Assembly: GCA_017163975.1 (NCBI GenBank)
Contig: JAFFSR010000364.1
Location: 186,001-250,000, forward strand
Direction: 5' to 3'
Source of the DNA: Anastatus disparis
Taxonomy: Eukaryota > Arthropoda > Insecta > Hymenoptera > Eupelmidae
Length of the DNA stretch: 64,000 bases
Every line of letters starts with the position of its first letter. Positions within the stretch are counted from its first letter, which is position 1. Position numbers and translations under genes: made by a program. The notes under the pieces were generated by a model. It worked only from the letters and a program-made list of their open reading frames with translations. It searched no databases and had not been told where the DNA came from. Below, piece by piece: positions 52,829 through 63,200 of this stretch.

Positions 52829-53795
52829 ATGGCTAGAACTCGTGATTACGATATGCTGTTCAAAAATTATATCATGCAGTCTGCGGAAGAAGAGAGCATT
52901 TATATATGTGATATTCAAGGATTTCAAAGAATATCAGAGGATTCTTTTATTTTCAAAGAAGTTAGTTTCCTCAATTTTAGAAAAACAGCTTTACCTACAG
53001 TCTATGTTTTCAAATCTCCAATTACATGGGAGGAACTAAATACAGAAGAAAAATGCATGGCTCAGTGGGTGGAAAGGTTCCATCACGGTATAGCATGGAA
53101 TTCCGGAGATATTCCATATCATCGTCTACAACGTGTTTTCCAAATCTGCTCGCAAGGAATCAAAAAATTATTTGTCAAAGGAGAGCAGAAAGTGCAATGG
53201 TTGAAAAATCTTTTACCAAGTGTGTAAGTAAAAATATATTTAAATTTTTTATATTCAAATTAATCATTTTCTTAATACTTTTTATACTTTTTTATACTTT
53301 TTTATACTTTTTTATACTTTTTTATACTTTTTTTATACTTTTTTATACTTTTTTATACTTTTTTATACTTTTTTATACTTTTTTTATACTTTTTTATACT
53401 TTTTTATACTTTTTTATACTTTTTTTTATACTTTTTATACTTTTTCATACTTTTTTCATACTTTTTAATACTTTTTTCATACTCTTTAATACTTTTTTCA
53501 TACTTTTATATTATAGTTTAATTATTCTGTTTATTTTATTTGCAGGTCAATTTCAAATGTTGAAGATTTCGGCTGTCCAGCATTAGAAGAAATAATAGAT
53601 GATAAGCGCCACTTCTGCTTGAACCACGTTTTCTGTATAAGAAGAAAAAGACCCGTGTGTGCAGTCAATAATACGATTGCTATACGAGCATGGCTACGAA
53701 ATTACTTAAATATTAATGATAAAGATGAGGTTGATAATTATTTTAAACAAAACAAAAAAATGAAATGTTCATGTTTATATTTTGCAAATAAATAA
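52829..53795 (+). CDS. Polinton 'QGF'-type gene, paralogue B, two exons
   Basis: Exon 1 is 52829-53223 and exon 2 is 53546-53795. The donor reads GT|GTAAGT, the acceptor TTTGCAG|G. Spliced length is 214 aa, intact. Exon 1: ESIYICDIQGFQ, FIFKEVSFLNF, HHGIAWNSGDIPYHRL. Exon 2: FGCPALEEI and a Cys/His-containing end (HFCLNHVFC, KCSCLYF). It is paralogous to 39683-40156 at the other end of the element. Without splicing, exon 1 would end after 132 aa. Function unknown; a nuclease-like fold is only a guess. Confidence 0.72.
53270..53515. repeat. TTTTTATAC minisatellite inside the QGF intron
   Basis: About 22 units of TTTTTTATAC with length variation, followed by TTTTTTCATAC variants. It fills most of the 322-bp intron. 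Confidence 0.95.
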
Positions 53796-54225
53796 AATTT
53801 AAAAAATTTTTTTATTATTATCTTATTAAAATACTATAATAATTGTATTTCTAAAATGAAAAAATAATTGTATTTCTAAAATGAAAAAAATAATTGTATT
53901 TCTAAAATGAAAAAAATAATTATATGTGATTTTAAAAAAATAAAAATTTTATCAATGATTATTATAATTTAATTTAATATTCCCAAAACCAACTACTATT
54001 TTTAATTATAATAATTTATTTAAGTGAAAAAAAATTTTTTTTTATAAAATAGATTATATTACATATATATAGAAAGGCTCATGAAATAAGCGAGATTAAG
54101 ATTTTATGAACTATTATTTTTTTTTTTTTTTATTGAATTAAAATTTTTATTACATATTTTTCCACCAGTTACAAAAATTCTTTTTTACATTTGCATAAAA
54201 AATACATATACATAAAATTTATTTT
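53796..54225. other. AT-rich convergent intergenic
   Basis: Spacer between two 3' ends. It contains a triplicated TAATTGTATTTCTAAAATGA (about 53840-53920). No gene seen. Confidence 0.6.
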
Positions 54226-55274
54226 TCAATCAAGATATGTGATGTCTTCTGTTATCATGGGACCACTGCATGACGAAACTGTTCCCTCATCCTCCTGCGT
54301 TGATTTAGGGAATCTGGCATTCTCATCCTCCTGGTTAGACTTAGGAAGCCTTGTATTCATCATAATTTTTTTCCCTGAATTTTTAAGCTGCAAGATTCGT
54401 CTTGCAGGAGGAGGTCTATTCTCCTGGATAGTAGGGCTGCCATTCACCTCTGAAAAAAGGAAAGAAAAATTAATTAGTTATTTAGATAAAATTATTATTT
54501 TCAAAAAAAATTAATATTTTAAACTTTTTTCTTTTTTTATTTTTTTTTAATGAAATATTTTTTGTTTTTTTAACTTACTTGTACCCGAGGGTCCTGGTTG
54601 CGGAGACTTCTCCCGAAGTTGTGATCCTGAAACAGAAAAAATAAATATTTTAATCTTCTTTCTTTTTTAATGAAATATTTTTTGTTTTTTAACTTACTTG
54701 TACCCGAGGGTCCTGGTTGCGGAGACTTCTCCCGAAATTGTGATCCTGAAACAGAAAAAATAAATATTTTAATCTTTTTTCTTTTTATATTTTAATGAAA
54801 TATTTTTTTTTGTTTTTTTTAACTTACTTGTACCCGAGGGCCCTGGTTGCGGCGAGTTCTCTTGAAGAGGAGTTCTTACATCCTCATTGTTGACTCTGGG
54901 AACTTTCTTGGGCGTTGCTCTGCACGAAGAGCAACTCGATGAAGTTCCACTGGAACTCGAACTTGAACTCGAACTCGAGCTCGATGATCTTTTTCTCGAG
55001 CGCTTCGGGCTTGCCCTCGGTGTTTCCATATTTTCGAAGCCTTGATATAATTGCTGCATTGAAGCAGACTGCGGCATCGGTGGCACTAAAAAAACAAAAC
55101 AAAAATAATTAATTATTGAAAAAATATATAAAAAACTATTAATTATGAAAAAAGAAAAAAAATTATCAAATATTACTTACACGATGTTATTGCATCCATC
55201 GCCCATGTGACGTGATCAAGCATCAACAAGATCAACGACCCGTTCCTCATTATCCATTGGATTCTATCCCTCAT
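54226..55274 (-). CDS. Five-exon Ser-rich Polinton gene with a triplicated exon module
   Basis: Exons on the minus strand: 55274-55181, 55085-54828, 54745-54698, 54626-54579, 54449-54226. Every junction has GTAAGT and CAG/TAG, all in consistent phase, giving 223 aa without a stop. Exon 1 has a hydrophobic stretch (LILLMLDHVTWAMDAITS). Exon 2 has PKRSRKR, a run of 13 Ser, a Cys/Ser patch and ENSPQPGPSGT. Exons 3 and 4 (48 nt each) encode SQxREKSPQPGPSGT again. Exon 5 is Pro/Asn/Glu-rich and ends ITEDITYLD. The start is the first in-frame ATG; an ATG at 55327 lies in another frame. An SR-like or disordered scaffold protein is plausible; no family recognised. Confidence 0.65.
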
Positions 55275-55327
55275 TATTTTGAGGCTCGCACTAGTTTTGT
55301 TTTCTTGGTTTTTTTTCCGTTTGCCAT

Positions 55328-55865
55328 TTTTTATTTTTTTAAATACGATTTAAATCGAAACTTAAATTTTTCAATCTTGCTTTAGAAAGCTTGAGAGACT
55401 GAATACTGAAGATTGCATGCAGCACAGTATTTATACAAAAAAATTTACAAAAATTACCTACCTGCGGAAAAAATTTTTTGACAATTCTCCAAGTATTTTC
55501 CACGCCCTCTTTTCTATCTAAAAAGAATGCATTCGCAAAGGGCTTCGTTTTCAAAATTAAATGACCGATATATCGTTTTAGGAAAAGAGTAAAAGACCTT
55601 TTTTCTCAAAAAAAAAGATAAAATAAGATAACAGGTGACTTTCAAAAATATAAACCTGTCAAGAAAATCTTTTCTGAAAAGAAAAAAATTCACCGATAAC
55701 CTTATTTTAACTTAATACATGGATATAGAATGGGCACAATAAAAATTTCAATTTTGAAAGAAAAAAGATTGTAAGATTATAAACATGAAAATCAAAAAAA
55801 AGTTTCTTTTCTCAGTAAAAGAAAGTATATTTTTACGAAAAGGAAAAAAAAGGTCTCTTTCCAAC
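55328..55865. other. Polinton right-end non-coding sequence
   Basis: Upstream of the five-exon gene. It is purine-rich (many GAAAAGAAAAAAA runs on the plus strand). No convincing gene. Confidence 0.5.
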
Positions 55866-55869
55866 AAAA

Positions 55870-56360
55870 TGAAAACAAGTGACTTTAAATAGTAAAGTAA
55901 TGTGAAAGTGACCAAAGGGAAAATATCTATCGATCAGAAGCATGTGGGTTAAAGAAACTGTCACAAAGATGAAAAAGAAAAAAACATGCAGTGGTAAAAC
56001 AATGACGAGACCGAGGGTTTTCTGTGTATACCTGCACTCAAAGACATTAGGCGCCGCATGTATCCTTCAGCGTTGCGTAAAGCGCCGATTGCATTAAGAT
56101 TATCGGAACAAGCAGAAAGTGACTTTGAATAGTAAAGTAATGTGAAAGTGACCAAAGGGAAAATATCTATCGATCAGAAGCATGTGGGTTAAAGAAACTG
56201 TCATAGAGATGAAAAAGAAAAAACATGCAGTGGTAAAACAATGACGAGACCGAGGGTTTTCTGTGTATACCTGCACCCAAAGAGATTAGGCGCCGCATGT
56301 ATCCTTCAGCATTGCGTAAAGCGCCGATTGCATTAAGATTATCGGAGCAATCAGAGTCCG
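55870..56360. repeat. Tandem repeat of about 242 bp, two copies
   Basis: AAGTGACTTTRAATAGTAAA occurs at 55875 and 56116. Each is followed by ATCTATCGATCAGAAGCATG, GACCGAGGGTTTTCTGTG and GGCGCCGCATGTATCCTTCA. Confidence 0.92.
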
Positions 56361-56592
56361 TTTTTGGCACACTGTCTTTACCGACTAAGTGGCGCTGCGG
56401 GGAAGCGAAAGAGAAAGGGTCACTAGCAAACGTAAAATTTTTCTGTGGATGGAGAGTCTTTGCATTAAGATTATCGGAGTAATCAGAGTCCGTTTTCAGC
56501 ACACTGATTGCGCCGACTAAGTGGCGCTGCGGGGAAGCGAAAGGGTCACTAGCAAACATAAAGTTTTTTCGGCGGATGGAGAGTCTTTTTTG
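56326..56592. repeat. Tandem repeat of about 130 bp, two copies
   Basis: GCATTAAGATTATCGGAG, AGTGGCGCTGCGGGGAAGCG and GGATGGAGAGTCTTT occur twice. The second copy lacks an internal AAGAGA. Confidence 0.92.
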
Positions 56593-57049
56593 TAGCGCTG
56601 CCCACTATGCGTTTTCTTGAACGTTGCACAAAAATTTACCTGCTTTTAGGAGAGAAGAAAAAGAATGTCCTTTCTCTTAATGCAGTACACTGTGTGTGTT
56701 CTTTTTTGAGTCGCAGGTGCATGAAAATAATGAATCATGCAACCTTTAAGATATAATACTGTCTTTATCTTTTTGAAAGAAAATCTTTTTTGAGAAAAAA
56801 ATTTATTACAAGGGTCAGCTATCTTTTTTCATCTTGTTTTAAAAAAAAGAGAACTCTTATTTGTAAAAGATAAGGAAAAATATTCCTTAACCAAAGGAAA
56901 AATATCTATCGATCAAATGAAGGTGGCTTAAAGAAAAAAAGTCATAGAGATGAAAAAAAGGAAAACATGCAATCGTAAACATTAATCTTTCAAAAGAAAA
57001 AAACATCTTGGGACTCCCTACCGCATGGGGCCACCAACAAATCAAACAA

Positions 57050-57310
57050 AAAAATGTAGCTCTTATGGGTTTATACACATATTGGATTCTAAATCACATG
57101 GAGTAGGGAAGGGTGGGCGTGAACGAAATACTGAAATTCAAAAAATCACTCGAAGAAGGGGATACTCTTATGAGCTTATACACACATTACATTCTCGATC
57201 ACATGGAGTAGGGAAGGATGGGCGTAAATAAAAACCAAAATTCAAAAAATCACTCGAAGAAGGGGATACTCTTATGGGCTTATACACACATTACATTCTC
57301 GATCACTTTG
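57050..57310. repeat. Tandem repeat of about 110 bp next to the right terminus
   Basis: About 2.4 copies containing AGCTCTTATGGGTTTATACA / ACTCTTATGRGCTTATACAC, TCACATGGAGTAGGGAAGG and ATTCAAAAAATCACTCGAAG. The last runs into the terminal inverted repeat. Confidence 0.9.
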
Positions 57311-57368
57311 AGGAGAGAGGGGGTGATCCAGAATGAACCTGATCCAGTATGCCTATAGCTTATCTACT
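57302..57368. repeat. Polinton right terminal inverted repeat
   Basis: Exact complement of 39496-39562; ends CTTATCTACT. Confidence 0.97.
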
Positions 57369-57985
57369 TATGTTTACATTTTATTGGACAATTTAAGCTA
57401 TTGTGAGCTAAAATTAAAGCAGTAGGAGCTGAGCTATAGGCTGTCAAAGTTTTGAAAAATCGTGGTTTTTTAAACTTTCAGAATCTTTTGCACGGTTACA
57501 ATGCATTTTAGCAAAAAATTTATAATAATCTTTTGTGTTCAAAATATTTTTTTGAGCAAAAAAGATTTCTATAGATTTTTTGTCAAACAAAAATGCGGTT
57601 TTTAAAAATTTTGTTTATAATAATTGGGAATAATAATTAAAGGTGCCAATTTTCGACTTTCTACCAAACAAATTCGGATTCATCTAATAAAAATACGTAA
57701 AAAAAGCTTGAGTAGAATCGAGGACATTAGTGAACTACGTCTTATTTATTTATATACAACTTACCTACGTACAGGCCCTGGCGTCGCAGGACGGCGCGCG
57801 GGCGCGCGTAAATGGTACTTTTTTGAGCGATTATTAGGTAACGTAATCATTATAAATACTGACGCCAATCACTGTAATCTTTAAGTTTACATTTTAACGT
57901 ACAATTTAAGCTATTGTGAGTTAATATTAAAGCAGTAGAAGCTGAGCTCTAGGCTGTCAAAGTTTTGAAAAATCGTGGTTTTTTA
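57369..57985. repeat. 512-bp-period repeat family, right part
   Basis: It starts with the TATGTT duplication and resumes the unit cut at 39495. The landmark GTTTACATTTTA occurs at 57372 and 57884, giving the 512-bp period. The array ends at about 57985 in the truncated transposon. Confidence 0.9.
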
Positions 57986-58012
57986 AACTTTAGAGCCTTA
58001 GATTTAGAGCCT

Positions 58013-59732
58013 TTAGAGCCTTAGACCGTTAGAGCCTTTTCGATACTCATGTTCACCCCAAGTATAAATAAAAGGCTTGAGAAGATCATTTGATGAACCT
58101 TGACATATATTAAAATTATAAAGATATAGTTGCCTACTAAAGTAAGCTGCTTGATCAGGAACTTTAGGCAGAGCTAAATTTTTCTGACAATCAAAACTCA
58201 AAGTCAACATCGTTTCATCTTTCTCTTTTAACAGTGAGTAAAAGGCTTTATATTGTTGTCTGTGAAACGACTGATCAGCAGAGAGTTTTTCTTTTTCTTT
58301 AATATCATTACTGGCTTTAATTTTTTCACTGAACTGTGAACACGTAGAGCAAACGTCAGTGTGAGGTGAACCAAAACCAATATTAAGGTGGCTCAAGCGC
58401 TTGGTGCCGTATCAAGCGGGGCCCTGTCTGCGACATCAAAATGTTTTTATTGATAGAGCTATTATAACTAATTAAATAGTATTATTGATTATTTCTTATG
58501 ATAAGAAAACAATTTTAAGTAATCAAAAGTAATAAAAAAGAAAAAAAATTTTTTGTTTTGTTTCTCATTACAAGTTTTACTATGGTACGTCCCTGCTGTT
58601 TTGTTGGTTTCGAGCACTCTGAACGCACGTTAGCTTTACGTATGGCGTCTGTATCTGACGCGCATGCGCAGAAGCTGCCATTATGTGTAGCAAATTCTAT
58701 TTCGCATTCTTTTAGATTTATTTTCTCTTGTATTTCTTCGTCAAGTCCTTTTTTTCTTCTTGAAAAATGATCTCCGTGAAACAAACTATAAGTGTATAAT
58801 TTTTATTTTAACTTGTACTTTTTTATATTAGCGTAAAAGCTAATTTATGATTTAGTCCCATAAGAGCACATGTATTAATTACAATTATTAAAACATCTTT
58901 TTCTTTAAAAATAGTTCGTCAACCTCTATTTTTCAAAATAAATATCGAAATATTATGATATAAAGAATATTTTATTACAAATTTTGGATAGTTTCACTTT
59001 TTTAGAACAAATCGCTTGAGCCACCTTAAATTTGGTATTAAATATATTGCGGAAATACCACTCAGTCACTCCGAGAGACTCTTCAACTTGAGAATTATAT
59101 AAAGACCACATTTTTTTCACATTCAGTTCACTACTTAAGTATACTCTAACAGTACTTTTACTGCGGCTGTAATGCGATTCCAAAGCTTTAAATTTTTTGA
59201 TAAAGTTTATCACTGATTCTTGTTTATTTTTATAAAACTCTGACCGTCTGTCACCACCCCTTTTTTCTTCTGGCATTTCACCATTTTCACTAAATTTTTT
59301 AGCAATAAGGTTTACTCAATTTCGAGAAATTCCTAACACTTTTAAAAATGTTTCTTGGCAGACAGGCATTTTTCTCTTTTCTGAATGTGAATAAATATAA
59401 TACTTAATACTAAATCCCTTTGGTTTTCGTTCTCTAGTTGTTGCACGGTGCCGAGCACAAGTGTTTGCCTCGATGTGATTTAAAATAAATGAGTCTTGTT
59501 TTATTTTGTCACAAGAAGCATAAAAATTCTTATGAAAACGAGTTATATCAGAGTATTTTATCGCACAGCACTGATAACGTTTTGAAGTATGGCCACAAGC
59601 AGGTTTTGAAGGGCGGTTCGACAAAAGACAGTATCTTGTTCGTTTTTCGATTGCACGAGCCCATGTAGATGTATCCCGTTTTCTTTTCCTCGAATTTCGG
59701 GAAGTTGTTTCTTCTACGTTTTGTTCCATCAT
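58013..59732 (-). pseudogene. Transposon ORF of a widespread arthropod DDE-like family, split and truncated
   Basis: The start MMEQNVEETTSRNSRKRKRD is basic. TRYCLLSNRPSKPACGH and related Cys residues suggest a zinc-binding N-terminus. A TGA at 59316-59318 interrupts the frame (CGA to TGA would explain it). It continues GEMPEEKRGGDRRSE, ESHYSRSKSTVRVYLSSEL and NIFNTKF, is split by the 639-bp element, then resumes NIGFGSPHTDVCSTCSQF, LTLSFDCQKNLALPKVPDQ and FSRQLYLYNFNI. The 3' catalytic part is lost at about 58013, where GGCTCTAA-like short repeats begin. I recognise the family from many insect genomes but cannot name its superfamily safely. Confidence 0.75.
58387..59025. mobile_element. 639-bp non-autonomous element in a TTAA site
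   Basis: Ends GGTGGCTCAAGCG and CGCTTGAGCCACC are flanked by TTAA (58383-58386 and 59026-59029). Excision restores the reading frame (NTKF-NIGFG) of the disrupted ORF. TTAA duplication is used by piggyBac- and Kolobok-type elements; the terminal GGT does not match the usual piggyBac CCC. A minus-strand frame (58784-58515) has ECSKPTKQQGRTIV but is too weak to call. Confidence 0.88.
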
Positions 59733-59772
59733 AACAAAATAAGTATATTCTGCAATTAAAAAATAGATTCAT

Positions 59773-60289
59773 TTCATAACTCGACGAATTTTATTTTTAT
59801 TCTATAAAATGTATTTTTATATGATCAAATTGAAAAAAAAAGTTTCAAGAAAAAATTACGTAAATATTTTTAAGTTCGTATATTTAATTTAATAATTATA
59901 TAATTTACACTATAAAAGTAATGAAAAGACTTACTCGAGTCTGCCAGCAGTATCAGTGTGAACTACATACAAATTCTTGTTACTAACATAGCTATGTATT
60001 ATTTGTTTATTTTCTGCCTCTCCATCTCTCTCAATATTATTTGAGAGTATTAAATAATGTAAACATATAAACACACATATTTAGTACCCACACAGCATGA
60101 AAGAATTTTGAAATAATTTCATGAAATATTACAAGCAATAATACGTTGAAAGCATTTAAAAAGAACTTAAAAAGATAACTATATTCTTTTAAAAAGAATT
60201 TATGAAATAATACACAGAAAGATTACAAAGTCTTTACAAAAATATTACCAAAAAGGAAACGAAAGTTAAGACATGAAATATTACACGAT
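59773..60289. other. Spacer and diverged first satellite units
   Basis: 59773-60070 is AT-rich without a gene. From about 60090 the text already resembles the satellite (GAAATAATTTCATGAAATATT phrases) but is too diverged to align as whole units. Confidence 0.55.
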
Positions 60290-63200
60290 TCCTTACTGAA
60301 AGGACTTTGAAAAGACTTTTTGAAAGGAAACAAGAAAAAACTCAGAAATCTTCCAACGATTCAATTTATAAAATAATTTAAAAAGATTTTTGGAATAATC
60401 TAAGTTATTTTGTCACCGAATAATTTCAAGATTCTTCCAAAAAGCTTTTATGAAATAAATCATGTAATATTTTGGTAAAGTCTCAAGAAATCATACATGA
60501 AATAATTTTGAAATCTTTTTGAAATATTACATGAAATAACTTATGATGAGAATAAAAGTTATTATATAAATCCTTACTGAAAGGACTTTGAAAAGACTTC
60601 TTGAAAGGAAACAAGAAAGAACTCAGAAATCTTCCAATGATTAAAATCAGAAAATAATTTAGAAAGATTTTCAGAATGATCTAAGGTATTCTTTCACCGA
60701 ATCATTTCAAGATTTATTCAAAAAGCTTTCATGAAATAATTCATGTAATATTTTGGTAAAGTCTCAAGAAATCATACATGGAATAATTTTGAAATCTTTT
60801 TGAAATATTTCATGAAATAACTTATGATAAGAATAAAAGTTATTACATGAATCCTTACTGAAAGGACTTTGAAAAGTCTTCTTGAAAGGAAACAAGAAAG
60901 AACTCAGAAATCTTCCAACGATTAAAATCAGAAAATAATTTAGAAAGATTTTCGGAATGATCTAAGGTATTCTTTCACCGAATCATTTCAAGATTCATTC
61001 AAAAAGCTTTCATGAAATAATTCATGCAATATTTTGGTAAAGTCTCAAGAAATCTTACATGAAATAATTTTGAAATCTTTTTGTAATATTTCATGAAATA
61101 ACTTATGATAAGAATAAAAGTTATTACATGAATCCTTACTGAAAGGACTTTGAAAGGACTTTATGAAAGGAAACAAGAAAGAACTCAGAAATCTTCCAAC
61201 GATTAAAATCAGAAAATAATTTAGAAAGATTTTCGGAATGATCTAAGGTATTCTTTCACCGAATCATTTCAAGATTCATTCAAAAAGCTTTTATGAAATA
61301 ATTCATGTAATAATTTGGTAAAGTCTCAAGAAATCATACATGAAATAATTTTGAAATCTTTTTGAAATATTTCACGAAATAACTTATGATGAGAATAAAA
61401 GTTATTACATAAATCCTTACTGAAAGGACTTTGAAAAGACTTCTTGAAAGGAAACAAGAAAGAACTCAGAAATCTTCCAACGATTAAAATCAGAAAAGAA
61501 TTTAGAAAGATTTTCGGAATGATCTAAGGTATTCTTTCACCGAATCATTTCAAGATTCATTCAAAAGCTTTTATGAAATAATTCATATAATATTTTGGTA
61601 AAGTCTCAAGAAATCATACATGAAATAATTTTGAAATCTTTTGAAATATTTCATGAAATAACTTATGATGAGAATAAAAGTTATTACATGAATCCTTACT
61701 GAAAGGACTTTGAAAGGACTTTATGAAAGGAAACAAGAAAGAACTCAGAAATCTTCCAACGATTAAAATCAGAAAATAATTTAGAAAGATTTTCGGAATG
61801 ATCTAAGGTATTCTTTCACCGAATCATTTCAAGATTCATTCAAACGCTTTCATGAAATAATTCATGTAATATTTTGGTAAAGTCTCAAGAAATCTTACAT
61901 GAAATAATTTTGAAATCTTTTTGAAATATTTCATGAAATAACTTATGATGAGAATAAAAGTTATTACATAAATCCTTACTGAAAGGACTTTGAAAAGTCT
62001 TCTTGAAAGGAAACAAGAAAGAACTCAGAAATCTTCCAACGATTAAAATCAGAAAAGAATTTAGAAAGATTTTCGGAATGATCTAAGGTATTCTTTCACC
62101 GAATCATTTCAAGATTCATTCAAAAAGCTTTTATGAAATAATTCATATAATATTTTGGTAAAGTCTCAAGAAATCATACATGAAATAATTTTGAAATCTT
62201 TTTGAAATATTTCATGAAATAACTTATGATGAGAATAAAAGTTATTACATAAATCCTTACTGAAAGGACTTTAAAAAGACTTCTTGAAAGGAAACAAGAA
62301 AAAACTCAGAAATCTTCCAACGATTAAAATCAGAAAATAATTTAGAAAGATTTTCGGAATGATCTAAGGTATTCTTTCACCGAATCATTTCAAGATTCAT
62401 TCAAAAAGCTTTCATGAAATAATTCATGCAATATTTTGGTAAAGTCTCAAGAAATCTTACATGAAATAATTTTGAAATCTTTTTGTAATATTTCATGAAA
62501 TAACTTATGATAAGAATAAAAGTTATTATATGAATCCTTACTGAAAGGACTTTGAAAGGACTTTATGAAAGGAAACAAGAAAGAACTCAGAAATCTTCCA
62601 ACGATTAAAATCAGAAAATAATTAAGAAAGATTTTCGGAATGATCTAAGGTATTCTTTCACCGAATCATTTCAAGATTCATTCAAAAAGCTTTTATGAAA
62701 TAATTCATATAATATTTTGGTAAAGTCTCAAGAAATCATACATGAAATAATTTTGAAATCTTTTTGAAATATTTCATGAAATAACTTATGATGAGAATAA
62801 AAGTTATTACATGAATCCTTACTGAAAGGACTTTGAAAGGACTTTATGAAAGGAAACAAGAAAGGACTCAGAAATCTTCCAACGATTAAAATCAGAAAAT
62901 AATTTAGAAAGATTTTCGGAATGATCTAAGGTATTCTTTCACCGAATCATTTCAAGATTCATTGAAACGCTTTCATGAAATAATTCATGTAATATTTTGG
63001 TAAAGTCTCAAGAAATCTTACATGAAATAATTTTGAAATCTTTTGAAATATTTCATGAAATAACTTATGATGAGAATAAAAGTTATTACATAAATCCTTA
63101 CTGAAAGGACTTTGAAAAGTCTTCTTGAAAGGAAACAAGAAAGAACTCAGAAATCTTCCAACGATTAAAATCAAAAAAGAATTTAGAAAGATTTTCGGAA

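Larger units (their letters stand above)
39496..57368. mobile_element. Polinton/Maverick element, 17,873 bp
   Basis: It has 67-bp identical terminal inverted repeats starting 5'-AG, a 6-bp target duplication and the diagnostic gene set (PolB, retroviral-type integrase, packaging ATPase, cysteine protease, major and minor capsid proteins). Length, 6-bp duplication and AG terminus are the known Polinton standards. Several genes are broken, so this copy is not autonomous as it stands. Confidence 0.98.

Noticed and set aside
38749..57884. An 86-90 aa frame (GPGVAGRRAGARKWYFFERL) found in three copies
   Set aside because: It lies in the 512-bp repeat in all three cases. Conservation follows from recent repeat identity, it crosses the CpG-rich tract, and it shows no codon-type substitution pattern or start context.
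58515..58784. An 89-aa minus-strand frame inside the TTAA element
   Set aside because: It is short, has a low-complexity end and no recognised motif. It could be a fragment of captured coding sequence but this cannot be supported.
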